A stretch of 64,000 bases of DNA from Coleofasciculus sp. LEGE 07092 (GTDB taxonomy: Bacteria; Cyanobacteriota; Cyanobacteriia; Cyanobacteriales; Coleofasciculaceae), in contig NZ_JADEWY010000004.1 in the NCBI RefSeq assembly GCF_015207375.1, positions 24,104-88,103 on the forward strand, read 5' to 3'. The position numbers and the translations under genes are program-made. Shown here piece after piece: positions 1 through 8,901 of this stretch. Numbering within the stretch: the stretch's first letter is position 1; each line of letters opens with the position of its first letter. Below the pieces are notes generated by a model. The model had not been told where the DNA came from. It worked only from the letters and a program-made list of their open reading frames with translations, and did no database searches.

Positions 1-2090
1 AAGCGAGACGGTCATTAGAAGAAAAAGCCGAGCAATTGGCACTCACCTCTAAGTACAAGTCAGAATTTCTGGCAAATATGTCCCACGAGCTGCGGACACC
101 CCTCAATAGTTTACTGATTTTAGCCAGACTGCTGGCGGATAACAGCGAAGGCAACCTGACAGACAAGCAAGTTGAGTACTCCCGTACTATTCATTCCTCC
201 GGCAGCGACTTACTCAACCTAATCAACGACATCCTGGATCTCGCCAAAATTGAATCGGGAACCATGTCCGTCAACCTCGACCATATGCCCTTCACCGAGT
301 TAGAAGGTCAGCTCGAGCGCACCTTCCGTCAAGTTGCACAGAACAAAACCCTTGATTTTGTCGTTGAATTTGACCCTAACCTGCCCCAAACTATCTATAC
401 CGACTCCAAACGCTTGCAACAGGTGTTAAAAAACCTGCTCTCCAATGCCTTTAAATTCACTGAAAAAGGACAAGTTAGCTTGCGAGGGCAAGTAGTTCAA
501 TCCGGCTGGAGTCCCGACCGACAGCCCTTGAATCACGCGAACACTGTCATCGCCTTTGCCGTCACCGATACAGGCATTGGTATCGAACCCGCCAAACAGA
601 AGGTCATTTTTGAAGCCTTTCAGCAGGCAGATGGCACCACCAGTCGCAAATACGGCGGTACAGGTTTGGGCTTGTCCATCAGCCGGGAAATCGCCGGACT
701 ACTGGGCGGCGAAATTCAGCTACTCAGTCATCCCGGTCAAGGCAGCACCTTCACTCTCTACTTACCCCATATTTATCAAAAAGTCAATGAAAAAAGAACA
801 GCAAATAACAATTCTACAGGAAGATTAGCTCCCCCATCTCTCCCATCTCTCCCATCTCTCCCATCTCCCCCATCTCCCCTAGCCGATGACCGAGACACCA
901 TCGAAGCGAGCGATCGCGTCCTCCTAATAGTAGAGGATGACATTAACTTCGCTCGTATACTCTTAGATATGGCACGTGCCCAAGGGTTCAAGGGTATCGC
1001 TGCCTTAGAAGGCGATACAGGTCTGGCAATGGCACAGCAATTTCAGCCTGATGCCATCACCCTAGATATCCAGTTACCCGTAATGGATGGCTGGACTATC
1101 CTCGACCGTTTGAAGCACGACCCGAGTACCCGTCATATCCCCGTGCATATTCTCTCTGTACAAGAAGGAGAGCAACGGGGCTTACAGCAGGGAGCGATCG
1201 CTTATCTGCAAAAACCTGCAACCGGCGAGGCACTCACCGAAGCACTCTCAAACATGAAAAACTTTGTCGAGCGCAAGGTGAAAAACCTGCTGGTTGTCGA
1301 AGACGATGAAGTGCAGCGCCAGAGCATTGTGGAACTGATCGGCAACGGTGACGTTCAAACCACTGCCGTTGGTACAGGTGCCGAGGTACTCTCAGCACTG
1401 CAAGCGGGACACTTTGATTGCCTAGTCTTGGATCTAGGACTGCCGGACATGACGGGTATCGAACTCATTGAGCAGATCAAGCAGCAAGAGAACCTCTCGA
1501 AGCTCCCCATTATTGTCTATACCGGTAAGGAGCTTACCCTGCAAGAAGAAACCCAACTCAAGCGTATCTCTGACACGATCATTATCAAAGATGTGCGATC
1601 GCCTGAGCGTCTCCTGGATGAAACGGCATTGTTCTTGCACCGAGTCCAAGCCAATTTGCCGCCCACTAAGCAGCAGATTCTGGAACGGCTCCATCAGAAT
1701 GATCCCGTTCTCGCTGACAAGAAAGCTCTGATTGTTGATGATGATGTACGCAACATCTTTGCCCTAACCAGTATGTTGGAGCGTTATCAAATGGAGGTTG
1801 TCTATGCTGAAAACGGTCGAGATGGCTTGCAGTGTTTGCGCAATACTTCCGATATTGCGGTGGTGTTGATGGATATCATGATGCCGGAAATGGATGGCTA
1901 CGAAACCATGCAGGCTATCCGCACCATGAGTCAGTTTGCTTCGCTGCCCATTATTGCTCTAACGGCGAAAGCGATGAAAGGCGATCGCGAAAAGTGTATT
2001 GAAGCTGGAGCCTCTGACTATATCACCAAACCTGTTGATACTGAACAGTTGCTCTCTCTGCTGCGCGTCTGGCTCTACCAATCCCAGTAG
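1..2090 (+). CDS. Hybrid sensor histidine kinase with three receiver domains (5' end outside window)
   Basis: The reading frame is open from the first bases of the window, so the gene starts upstream and its sensor part is missing. A TTG at 36 is not a convincing start. Visible order: HisKA dimerisation domain with the phospho-acceptor His in SHELRTP (codon 84-86), HATPase with N-box [13 protein letters not shown] and G-boxes DTGIGI and GGTGLGL, a Pro/Ser linker, then three receiver domains. Each receiver has its Asp in a typical setting ([30 protein letters not shown]). It should autophosphorylate and pass phosphate to its own receivers and perhaps to partners. CheR and CheB genes follow directly, an arrangement common in cyanobacterial multi-receiver kinases that act outside classical chemotaxis. 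The input signal cannot be inferred. Confidence 0.93.
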   Translation, partial: ARRSLEEKAEQLALTSKYKSEFLANMSHELRTPLNSLLILARLLADNSEGNLTDKQVEYSRTIHSSGSDLLNLINDILDLAKIESGTMSVNLDHMPFTELEGQLERTFRQVAQNKTLDFVVEFDPNLPQTIYTDSKRLQQVLKNLLSNAFKFTEKGQVSLRGQVVQSGWSPDRQPLNHANTVIAFAVTDTGIGIEPAKQKVIFEAFQQADGTTSRKYGGTGLGLSISREIAGLLGGEIQLLSHPGQGSTFTLYLPHIYQKVNEKRTANNNSTGRLAPPSLPSLPSLPSPPSPLADDRDTIEASDRVLLIVEDDINFARILLDMARAQGFKGIAALEGDTGLAMAQQFQPDAITLDIQLPVMDGWTILDRLKHDPSTRHIPVHILSVQEGEQRGLQQGAIAYLQKPATGEALTEALSNMKNFVERKVKNLLVVEDDEVQRQSIVELIGNGDVQTTAVGTGAEVLSALQAGHFDCLVLDLGLPDMTGIELIEQIKQQENLSKLPIIVYTGKELTLQEETQLKRISDTIIIKDVRSPERLLDETALFLHRVQANLPPTKQQILERLHQNDPVLADKKALIVDDDVRNIFALTSMLERYQMEVVYAENGRDGLQCLRNTSDIAVVLMDIMMPEMDGYETMQAIRTMSQFASLPIIALTAKAMKGDREKCIEAGASDYITKPVDTEQLLSLLRVWLYQSQ
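829..881 (+). repeat. In-frame short tandem repeat in the kinase linker
   Basis: About five copies of a 9-bp unit close to CCCATCTCT lie between the HATPase and first receiver of the hybrid kinase. They encode a [12 protein letters not shown] flexible linker and keep the frame. Similar C/T-rich or G/A-rich runs occur near 60610 and 63970, so this looks like a dispersed low-complexity repeat that has entered a coding linker. Confidence 0.8.
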
Positions 2091-2160
2091 AGAATCCCTC
2101 AATAAAGTTAAACTTTTGTTAAGTACCCTTGTTAATTTATGAATAAACCCCTGTTCCAAT

Positions 2161-3018
2161 ATGCTAGTGCTATCCCCTGACCACAACTACAGCCCCCTAA
2201 AAAATGAATTAGAAAAACTAGAGATTCACTTGCTCTTAGAGGGAATGTTCCGTTATTACGGATTTGACTTTCGTGATTATGCTCTAGCATCCCTCAAGCG
2301 TCGTATCTGGAACACCATTCGTGACGAAAAGTTGACCACCATATCTGGACTGCAAGAGAAGGTACTTCACGACCCCGCCTGTCTGGAGCGCTTCCTACTC
2401 GGTCTATCGGTGAATGTCACCTCTATGTTCCGCGACCCCAGCTTTTATGTTGCCTTCCGTCGCCGAGTCGTACCCCTATTGCGCACCTATCCCTTTATCC
2501 GGATCTGGCACGCGGGTTGCTCTACGGGTGAGGAGGTTTACTCAATGGCGATTTTGATGCAAGAAGAAGGATTATACCATCGCTGTCGGATTTATGCAAC
2601 CGACATGAACGAAATGGTTTTAAAACAAGCCAAAGCTGGTATTTTTCCGTTGGAACTGATGCAGGAGTATACCCAAAACTACCTGCAAGCCGGTGGGAAG
2701 CGATCGTTTTCGGAGTATTACACTGCCGCCTATGACCATGCCATTTTTCGCTCGTTTCTGAAAGAAAATATTATCTTTTCACAACACAATTTAGTAACCG
2801 ATGGCTCATTTAACGAATTTAATGTCATATTTTGCCGCAATGTTCTGATTTATTTCAACCAATCCCTGCAACAGCGTGTTCACACGTTACTCTATGAGAG
2901 TCTGAGTCGCTTTGGTGTTTTGGGACTGGGACGCCAAGAGACGCTAAAATTTACTCCCTACGAAAACGATTACGAGGCATTGGATCAGCGTGAAAAGCTC
3001 TTCCGCAGAACTAGGTAA
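2161..3018 (+). CDS. CheR-type protein-glutamate methyltransferase
   Basis: A 285-residue protein of usual CheR length. An N-terminal helical CheR_N part (residues about 1-80) is followed by a SAM-binding Rossmann domain with motif HAGCSTGEEVYSMA and the later FCRNVLIYF block typical of the family. It would transfer a methyl group from S-adenosylmethionine to glutamates of a receptor or other partner. It lies 70 bp after the hybrid kinase, and its last 29 bases overlap the CheB gene, which implies co-transcription and probably translational coupling. No strong Shine-Dalgarno is seen before the ATG at 2161. A second CheR lies at 52641, so this copy probably serves the hybrid-kinase pathway and not the operon at 46.8-54.8 kb. 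Confidence 0.92.
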   Translation: MLVLSPDHNYSPLKNELEKLEIHLLLEGMFRYYGFDFRDYALASLKRRIWNTIRDEKLTTISGLQEKVLHDPACLERFLLGLSVNVTSMFRDPSFYVAFRRRVVPLLRTYPFIRIWHAGCSTGEEVYSMAILMQEEGLYHRCRIYATDMNEMVLKQAKAGIFPLELMQEYTQNYLQAGGKRSFSEYYTAAYDHAIFRSFLKENIIFSQHNLVTDGSFNEFNVIFCRNVLIYFNQSLQQRVHTLLYESLSRFGVLGLGRQETLKFTPYENDYEALDQREKLFRRTR

Positions 3019-3724
3019 CGGTCAAGCTGGAAACCTGGAAAGCGAGGGTTTCCAGGTTTCCAGCTTGAACACCCCGACAAGCCAGACGGCAGAGGGTGCG
3101 AATGCTCCCTTTAATCTGGTGCTGATTGGTACGTCATTGGGGGGATTACACGCCCTGGAAATTCTGCTTTCGGGTTTCCCCAAAGATTTCCCGTTGCCCG
3201 TGGCGATCGCTCAACACCGTCACAAAGACTCGGATGAAACCTTGATTACCTTCTTACAACGTTGGTGTATTCTGCCGTTAAAAGAAGCAGAAGATAAAGA
3301 AGCGATCATGCCAGGGCGAGTTTATCTGGCTCCCCCTGACTACCATTTACTGGTGGAAACCGAATCCCATAGCAACGATTGGCAGCAGAAAACAGGTTGC
3401 CCCATGCCCCGATTTTCCCTATCAAGTGACCCACCCGTATGCTATGCACGTCCCTCAATTAATGTCCTGTTTGAGTCAGCAGCCGATGCCTGTGGTGAGC
3501 GGGCAATTGGGGTGATTTTAACGGGAGCGAGCGCTGATGGTGCTCGTGGGTTGGTGAGTATCAAAGCCCGAGGTGGCTTGGCGGTTGTGCAAGACCCGAC
3601 AACTGCTGAAAGTGCCACCATGCCAAGGGCGGCGAGGGCGGCTGTTTCGACGGCAAAGATTCTCGCTTTAGAAAATATCGCTCCCTTTTTAACTCACCTT
3701 TGTTGCTCCTCCCTAACCTCTTGA
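2990..3724 (+). CDS. Stand-alone CheB-type methylesterase domain protein
   Basis: A 244-residue protein made only of the CheB_methylest domain, without the N-terminal receiver of classical CheB. The catalytic set is visible: Ser in GTSLGG (residue 49), His in AQHRHKD and Asp in GASADGARG. It should hydrolyse methyl esters or deamidate glutamines on the target of the adjacent CheR. The track start is GTG at 2990, inside cheR. The conserved domain begins only near residue 40, and a TTG at 3065 just after a perfect hairpin is an alternative start. Without its own receiver, control probably comes from the flanking hybrid kinases. The next gene begins two bases after its stop. Confidence 0.9.
   Translation: MKSSSAELGNGQAGNLESEGFQVSSLNTPTSQTAEGANAPFNLVLIGTSLGGLHALEILLSGFPKDFPLPVAIAQHRHKDSDETLITFLQRWCILPLKEAEDKEAIMPGRVYLAPPDYHLLVETESHSNDWQQKTGCPMPRFSLSSDPPVCYARPSINVLFESAADACGERAIGVILTGASADGARGLVSIKARGGLAVVQDPTTAESATMPRAARAAVSTAKILALENIAPFLTHLCCSSLTS
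3023..3067. repeat. Perfect 19-bp inverted repeat at the cheR/cheB junction
   Basis: The arms CAAGCTGGAAACCTGGAAA (3023-3041) and its exact reverse complement (3049-3067) flank a 7-nt loop. The hairpin begins 4 bases after the cheR stop and lies inside the annotated start of cheB, where it encodes poorly conserved residues. No T-run follows, so it is not a standard terminator. It could set cheB translation or be an inserted palindromic repeat. Confidence 0.9.
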
Positions 3725-3726
3725 AT

Positions 3727-5763
3727 ATGGAGTCTGAATCAAAAGCTAACATCCTGCTTGTGGATGATCGTCCCGAAAACCTATTGGCTCTAGAGGCAAT
3801 GCTCGAGAGCCTGGGTCAGAATTTGGTGAAAGCCCATTCGGGGGAAGAAGCCCTCCGATGTCTGTTGCATCAAGATTTTGCTGTAATTTTGCTAGATGTG
3901 CAAATGCCGGGGATGGATGGCTTTGAGACAGCAACTTTGATTCGGAACCGCAAGCGATCGCACCATACGCCGATTATTTTTCTGACAGCGTTTAGTAAAA
4001 GCGAATCGCTGATGTTTAAAGGGTATTCTCTGGGGGCGGTAGACTACCTGTTCAAGCCGATTAATTCGGATATATTAACCTCGAAAGTGACGGTCTTTGT
4101 TGACTTATTTAAAAAAACCGAAGAAGTCAAACATCAAGCCGAACAACTCACCGCCGTCAATGCTGAACTCGGGGAAAGTGAAGAGCGATTTCGTTCCTTA
4201 AGTGCTTGTTCCCCAGTTGGCATTTTTTTGACCGATGTAGCCGGGAACTGTAACTACATCAATCCCCGCTGCCAAACGATTTGCGGGTTTACTCCTCAGG
4301 AGATTTTGGGAGGCAGATGGACGCGGTTGGTTCATCCAGAAAATCCGGGGCAAGTACTGGCAGATTGGTCAGCTAAGGCACTCAATAGTCATGAATACTT
4401 CCAAGAATTTTGCTTCCTGACTGTCGAGGAAAGGGCGCGTTGGGTGCGGGTGCGATTGTCACCCATGTTCTCTGATAACGGGGAATTGTTGGGTCATGTG
4501 GGAACCATTGAAGACATTACCGAGCGCAAGCAGGCTGAGGAAGCACGCGCTCAGATTATCCGAGAACAGGCAGCACGACAGCAAGCCGAAGCTGCAAACC
4601 GGATGAAGGATGAGTTTTTGGCAACCCTTTCCCACGAACTGCGCACACCCCTAAATTCGGTATTGGGTTGGGCGGGATTGTTGCGAACTCGCAAGTTTGA
4701 CGAAGCAACGACAGCTCGCGCCTTAGAAACGATTGAGCGCAATGCTAAATCCCAGGCACAACTGATTGAGGATATTTTAGATGTATCGCGGATTATTCAA
4801 GGCAAGCTGAGTTTGAACTTGTGTCCGATTTCCCTCGTCCCTGTTATTGAGGTGGCGATGGATGCGGTGCAGCCTGCGGCTGAGGCAAAAGCGATTCAAC
4901 TGGAGTCTGTAGTTGACCCGGAGTTAGAGCTGGTTTTAGGGGATTCTGAGCGCTTGCAGCAAGTCGTCTGGAATCTGCTGACCAATGCGATTAAGTTTAC
5001 ACCTGAAAGTGGACGGGTTGAGGTGCGACTCGAGTGTGTAGACTCCTATGCCCAAATTCGGGTCATTGATACGGGGATTGGTATCGGTTCTGACTTTCTT
5101 CCGTATGTGTTTGAGCGCTTTCGTCAGAAAGACAGTACAACCACTCGGACACATGGCGGTTTGGGGCTGGGACTTGCCATTGTCCGGCACTTAGTTGAAT
5201 TGCAGGGTGGCTCAGTCTGTGCAGATAGTAGCGGCGAGGGACGAGGGGCGACTTTTACGGTGAAGTTGCCGCTCCAGAAATCAGCGGAGTTGGAAGACAA
5301 TTGTATAAAGTCACTGGAATTTGAGTCAGAAATTAATGCCACATCCGCAGAATTGTCAACCCTTCTCTCTGGCTTACAGGTATTTATTGTGGATGATGAA
5401 CCGGATGTGCGCGAATTTCTAACAACGGCCCTGGTGGAGTCTGGGGCTAAAGCGATCGCACTTTCATCAGCAGGTGAAGCGTTTAAGTTTCTCGAACAGC
5501 TCAAGCCGGATGTCTTGGTTAGCGACATTGGTATGCCGATTGAAGATGGCTATACACTAATTCGCAAGGTGAGAGATTTGGAAGCTAAACGAGGGGGATT
5601 TCTGCCTGCTGTCGCTTTAACGGCTTACGCCCAGAAGGAGGATTGCAAGTCTGCGATTGAATCGGGTTTCCAAATGCATCTGTCTAAGCCTATTGATTCG
5701 ACTAAGTTGGTGATAGCAGTTGCTCGTCTTGCCGGACGAACCCTGGAGAGGGTTAAACCATGA
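3727..5763 (+). CDS. Hybrid histidine kinase, REC-PAS-HisKA-HATPase-REC
   Basis: The ATG at 3727 lies two bases after the cheB stop. The longer frame from a TTG at 3700 would add nine residues that merely read cheB sequence, so 3727 (678 aa) is preferred. Domains in order: a receiver with Asp in LDVQMPGMDG, a short coiled coil, a PAS domain with a PAC-like end (GTIEDITERKQAEE), HisKA with SHELRTP (His303), HATPase with NLLTNAIKFTP, DTGIGIG and GLGLGLAIV, and a C-terminal receiver with Asp in VSDIGMPIEDG. It has no transmembrane segment and should be cytoplasmic. The N-terminal receiver suggests it accepts phosphate from an upstream kinase, plausibly the one at 1-2090, with CheR and CheB modulating the pathway. 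Confidence 0.94.
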   Translation: MESESKANILLVDDRPENLLALEAMLESLGQNLVKAHSGEEALRCLLHQDFAVILLDVQMPGMDGFETATLIRNRKRSHHTPIIFLTAFSKSESLMFKGYSLGAVDYLFKPINSDILTSKVTVFVDLFKKTEEVKHQAEQLTAVNAELGESEERFRSLSACSPVGIFLTDVAGNCNYINPRCQTICGFTPQEILGGRWTRLVHPENPGQVLADWSAKALNSHEYFQEFCFLTVEERARWVRVRLSPMFSDNGELLGHVGTIEDITERKQAEEARAQIIREQAARQQAEAANRMKDEFLATLSHELRTPLNSVLGWAGLLRTRKFDEATTARALETIERNAKSQAQLIEDILDVSRIIQGKLSLNLCPISLVPVIEVAMDAVQPAAEAKAIQLESVVDPELELVLGDSERLQQVVWNLLTNAIKFTPESGRVEVRLECVDSYAQIRVIDTGIGIGSDFLPYVFERFRQKDSTTTRTHGGLGLGLAIVRHLVELQGGSVCADSSGEGRGATFTVKLPLQKSAELEDNCIKSLEFESEINATSAELSTLLSGLQVFIVDDEPDVREFLTTALVESGAKAIALSSAGEAFKFLEQLKPDVLVSDIGMPIEDGYTLIRKVRDLEAKRGGFLPAVALTAYAQKEDCKSAIESGFQMHLSKPIDSTKLVIAVARLAGRTLERVKP

Positions 5764-5827
5764 GGGGGACAAAAATCCCTGGTGGACGTTCTTTGGTTAA
5801 ACTTAACTTGTCGCAGGGAAGTCCCCC
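5764..5827 (+). terminator. Nested stem-loop after the kinase cluster
   Basis: GGGGGAC (5764-5770) pairs with GTCCCCC (5821-5827), and inside it TCCCTG (5776-5781) pairs with CAGGGA (5814-5819). It starts right after the kinase stop and could end that operon. No T-run follows, and its right arm touches the left end of the IS element, so a role in the IS is an alternative. Confidence 0.4.
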
Positions 5828-5900
5828 ACTATAGATGTACTCATCTTAGTGGCGGGATGAAAGGCAGGGAAATTGGAGGGACGGAAATTTCCAAATCATC

Positions 5901-5947
5901 CTGACAGTCTTACTACGAAGTGTATAATGCAGTAAGGAGGTATTAAG
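5901..5947 (+). promoter_or_regulatory. Promoter and ribosome-binding site of tnpB
   Basis: CTGACA (5901-5906) and a consensus TATAAT (5923-5928) are 16 bp apart. AAGGAGG (5934-5940) lies 7 bases before the ATG at 5948. All three are unusually close to consensus for this window, so the gene carries its own strong expression signals. Confidence 0.7.
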
Positions 5948-7150
5948 ATGCTACACAAAGCGGTCAAGGTTCGACTCTATCCAACACCAGAGCAAGAAGT
6001 GTTACTATCTCAGCACTTTGGTTGTGCCAGGTGGTGGTGGAACTACGCTCTAAATAAGTCAATCGAGACTTATAAAGAAACTGGAAAAAGCCTTGGTCAG
6101 TCAGCGCTTAATGCCTTCTTGCCAAAACTCAAAAAAGCAGAAGAAACTCTATGGTTGTCTGAATGTTACAGCCAAGTTTTGCAAGCAACGACTCTCAATC
6201 TAACAACAGCCTACAAAAACTTTTTTGCAGGTCGTGCTAGATTCCCTCGTTACAAATCAAAGCATGGTAAACAGTCAATTCAGTATCCTCAAAATGTCAA
6301 AGTGCTTGAGGGGCTAGTTCAATTTCCTGGTAAAGTTGGCAAAGTTAAAGCTAAATTGCACAGGAAAATAGAAGGAACAATAAAGACTGTAACGATCAGC
6401 CTAGATCCTTCAGGTAAATACTTTGCCTCAATACTGACTGAAGCTGAAGGAGAGAATCCAGAAGTTTCAACTGATGGCAAGGTGATTGGAATTGACTTAG
6501 GATTGTCTCATTTTGCTATTACCAGTGATGGTAGCAAAGTGTCTAAATACAACAATCCTAAGCATTTAGCCAAGCACGAAAAAAACCTCAAACGTAAGCA
6601 GCAGAAGCTGGCTAAAAAACAGAAAGGAAGCAATTCAAGAAACAAAGCCAAAAAGACTGTAGCTAAAGTGTACGAGCGGGTAACAAAATCCCGTCAGGAT
6701 TTTCTGCATAAGTTATCAAGAAAACTCGTCAACGAAAACCAAGTTGTCGTAGTAGAAAATCTTAATGTCAAAGGCATGGTACGCAATCACAATTTAGCTA
6801 AAGCAATATCTGACACTGGATGGGGAACCTTTGTCAATTTTTTAGCGTATAAGCTAGAGAAGAAAGGTGGGAAGTTAGTAGAAGTTGACCGTTGGTTTCC
6901 CAGTTCTAAACTTTGCTCTAATTGTTATTACCAAATCGACAAGTTGCCAGTTGATGTCAGGGAGTGGACTTGCCCTCATTGTGGCACTCGTCACGACCGT
7001 GATGGTAATGCATCGACCAATATTAGAGCAGAAGGTATCAGAATGTTACAGACGGATGGAACAGCCGTCTCTGCTGAAGGAGGGGGAGTAAGACCAAAGT
7101 TGGGACGCAAGTCCGTTCTGAGGCATTCCCCCGCGAATTCAGAAGCCTAG
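5948..7150 (+). CDS. tnpB: TnpB, RNA-guided RuvC endonuclease of an IS200/IS605 element
   Basis: A 400-residue protein, near the usual TnpB length. An N-terminal helix-turn-helix-like region (KVRLYPTPEQ) is followed by the split RuvC domain: Asp183 in GIDLGLSHFA, Glu270 in VVENLNVKGM and Asp352 in HDRDGNAS. Between the last two is a four-cysteine zinc finger (CSNC and CPHC). All catalytic and zinc residues are present, so it is probably active. TnpB proteins of this family use an omega RNA made from the element's right end to cut target DNA, which favours retention of the element. Transposition itself needs TnpA, which is absent here. Confidence 0.93.
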   Translation: MLHKAVKVRLYPTPEQEVLLSQHFGCARWWWNYALNKSIETYKETGKSLGQSALNAFLPKLKKAEETLWLSECYSQVLQATTLNLTTAYKNFFAGRARFPRYKSKHGKQSIQYPQNVKVLEGLVQFPGKVGKVKAKLHRKIEGTIKTVTISLDPSGKYFASILTEAEGENPEVSTDGKVIGIDLGLSHFAITSDGSKVSKYNNPKHLAKHEKNLKRKQQKLAKKQKGSNSRNKAKKTVAKVYERVTKSRQDFLHKLSRKLVNENQVVVVENLNVKGMVRNHNLAKAISDTGWGTFVNFLAYKLEKKGGKLVEVDRWFPSSKLCSNCYYQIDKLPVDVREWTCPHCGTRHDRDGNASTNIRAEGIRMLQTDGTAVSAEGGGVRPKLGRKSVLRHSPANSEA

Positions 7151-7185
7151 ACTATAGTCGCTTCGACTTAGTGTAGGTAGTTCAC
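7040..7185 (+). ncRNA. Candidate omega RNA region at the right end of the tnpB element
   Basis: In characterised TnpB elements the guide RNA overlaps the 3' end of tnpB and runs to the right end, with the guide copied from flanking DNA. Here the tnpB 3' end and the following 35 bases contain the hairpin at 7142-7164. If the right end is close to 7185, the guide would be read from the DNA that follows, in front of the DUF4058 gene. This is inference from position and structure; no transcript signal is visible. Confidence 0.35.
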
Positions 7186-7223
7186 TTCTAAGTAGTCAAT
7201 TGATCCCAGATGGACTAATAGCC

Positions 7224-8021
7224 ATGCCTTCGCCGTTTCCGGGAATGAATCCGTATCTGGAACAGCCTGCTTTTTGGTCGTCATTTCACAGCCGTTTGAT
7301 TGTGGCTCTAGCTGATGCCTTGGCTCCCTGTCTGCGCCCGAAGTACTACGTTGAGGTGGAAACTCGCACTTACTTGGATACTCTGGAAGACGAGATTTTG
7401 GTGGGCATTCCCGATGCTGTTGTCCTTTCGTCAAAACTTGTTGCCCGCTCCGAAATCAGAACAGAGGCAACAGTTCCCAGTACAGCGGTACAACCACGCC
7501 CCAAGCAAGTGACTGTTCCCATGCCCGTTGAGGTCAACGAGCGTTATCTGGAAGTACGCGAATTAGGCACAGATACCGTGCTTACGGTAATTGAGGTGTT
7601 ATCTCCCAAGAATAAACGCAAGGGGGAAGGACGAACTGCCTATGAAACCAAACGACAAACGGTTCTCGGTAGTCTGTCCCATCTGGTTGAAATCGACTTG
7701 TTGCGTGGGGGAAAGCCAATGGCAATGAGCGGGGACGATATAGCAGTAGACTATCGCATCCTCGTGAGTCGCCGCCAGCGTCGTCCAACTGCCGAGCTAT
7801 ACGGATTCAGCTTGCAAGAAGCGATTCCCGACTTTCCCTTGCCACTCATGAGCGGGGATACAGAACCTTGGGTAGATTTGCAAGCCATCCTCAATGGGGT
7901 GTACGACCGGGCTTTTTATGATGCGCGGATAGACTATCGTCAGCCACCACCGCCACCAGCCTTAGGAGAAGCCAATCAGCGATGGTTGGATGAGTTGTTA
8001 GCAGCTTTCTGGGAAAGCTGA
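7224..8021 (+). CDS. DUF4058 family protein
   Basis: I chose the ATG at 7224, because the family begins MPSPFPGMNPYLE and that motif is seen here. The longer frame from a TTG at 7200 reads IS-flanking DNA. The 265-residue protein has the family pattern: the N-terminal motif, an acidic/aromatic central part (EVLSPKNKRKGEGR) reminiscent of a PD-(D/E)XK nuclease core, and a C-terminal region ending in RWLDELL. DUF4058 is frequent in filamentous cyanobacteria, often in many copies, and its function is unknown. The tnpB element ends about 40 bp before the start codon and may have replaced its original promoter. Confidence 0.85.
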   Translation: MPSPFPGMNPYLEQPAFWSSFHSRLIVALADALAPCLRPKYYVEVETRTYLDTLEDEILVGIPDAVVLSSKLVARSEIRTEATVPSTAVQPRPKQVTVPMPVEVNERYLEVRELGTDTVLTVIEVLSPKNKRKGEGRTAYETKRQTVLGSLSHLVEIDLLRGGKPMAMSGDDIAVDYRILVSRRQRRPTAELYGFSLQEAIPDFPLPLMSGDTEPWVDLQAILNGVYDRAFYDARIDYRQPPPPPALGEANQRWLDELLAAFWES

Positions 8022-8075
8022 ACAGATCGCGCGTTGACACTCAGCGCTAAATCTTGGGCTACGCCCGCCGCAACC

Positions 8076-8901
8076 CTACCAAGGATTTCCCACTAAAGTA
8101 AATGCACTCCAGTAGTAAGGATGGGTGAGTTCTTTGTCCCCTTGTTCGGCTAATTCAGGGGGTAAAGGAATCGTACTGTTAGGGGTGATGAGCTGACCGT
8201 TTTTGAGTTGCACTTCGCCTCTGAGCATTGCTAATTGAGCTTGTCGCAGGGCTTCAGCTTTGATGGGGGCTTGTTTCAATTGCTCGTAAAAGTGAGTCAT
8301 GAATCCCAGTGTGCCTTCGTCACTGACATACCATAAACTTCCCATAGCTGATTTTACCCCAGCTTGTACAGCTAATCCGGTAAATCCTAACTCGGCTTCC
8401 TCATCCCCCAAAGCGGTGCGACAGGCACTTAAAACGAGGAGTTCTACGGGTGGATTGTTTAATTGTAGTGAGCGCAGTTGGTCAAGTCCCAATTTTGTGT
8501 CCCAAAATTGGATATAGGAGTTTTCGGGTTTACCGGGTTTAAATTCGCCGTGGGTGGCTAAATGGAGGATGCCAAAGGGTGCTTGAGCGCGGGCGGTTTT
8601 CAGATTTTCTGGGGTAAAGGTAGAGTTGAGGAAGGATTCACCTTACCATAATTTATCTGCGATCGCATTTAATTCTGTTGGGACTGCGGGTAAGGGGTTT
8701 TGGTTAGTAAATTGGGAGGCTCCCATGGCTAGGACTTGCAGATTCCTGACATCTACATAGCGGGTATCGGTAAGGGAGAGGCTGGGCATGAAACCGATAC
8801 TATAGTGTTCTACGATAAAGCCAGTGCCATCATGGAGGGCGGCAATGGGGAGCGATCGCAGTCCTTGATCTACAATGAATGCCAAATTCAGTAGATCAAA
8901 A
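8076..8901 (-). pseudogene. CHAT-domain protease gene, truncated and with a nonsense codon
   Basis: On the minus strand an open frame from about 8901 down to the stop at 8076 encodes the C-terminal caspase-like CHAT domain, and both catalytic motifs survive (His in HLATHGEF, Cys in VLSACRTALG). It is broken twice. An in-frame TAA at 8643-8645 lies between ADKLW and GESFLN, where family members commonly carry a residue such as Gln, so one C-to-T change would explain it. The 5' part is missing because the ISH3-like element begins at 8902. Intact cyanobacterial relatives usually carry long TPR arrays before CHAT. The frame is otherwise open, so the decay looks recent. Confidence 0.88.

Larger units (their letters stand above)
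5821..7185 (+). mobile_element. IS200/IS605-type element with TnpB only
   Basis: The element holds one gene, tnpB, and no tnpA (Y1 transposase). The left end carries an imperfect hairpin at 5824-5856 (CCACTA / TAGTGG arms around AGATG / CATCT). The right end carries a hairpin at 7142-7164 (GAAGC / GCTTC around the palindrome GACTATAGTC). Subterminal hairpins and absence of terminal inverted repeats fit the family. Exact borders are uncertain by tens of bases. Without tnpA it would need a helper transposase elsewhere in the genome. It sits between the hybrid kinase operon and the DUF4058 gene, without breaking either. Confidence 0.75.
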
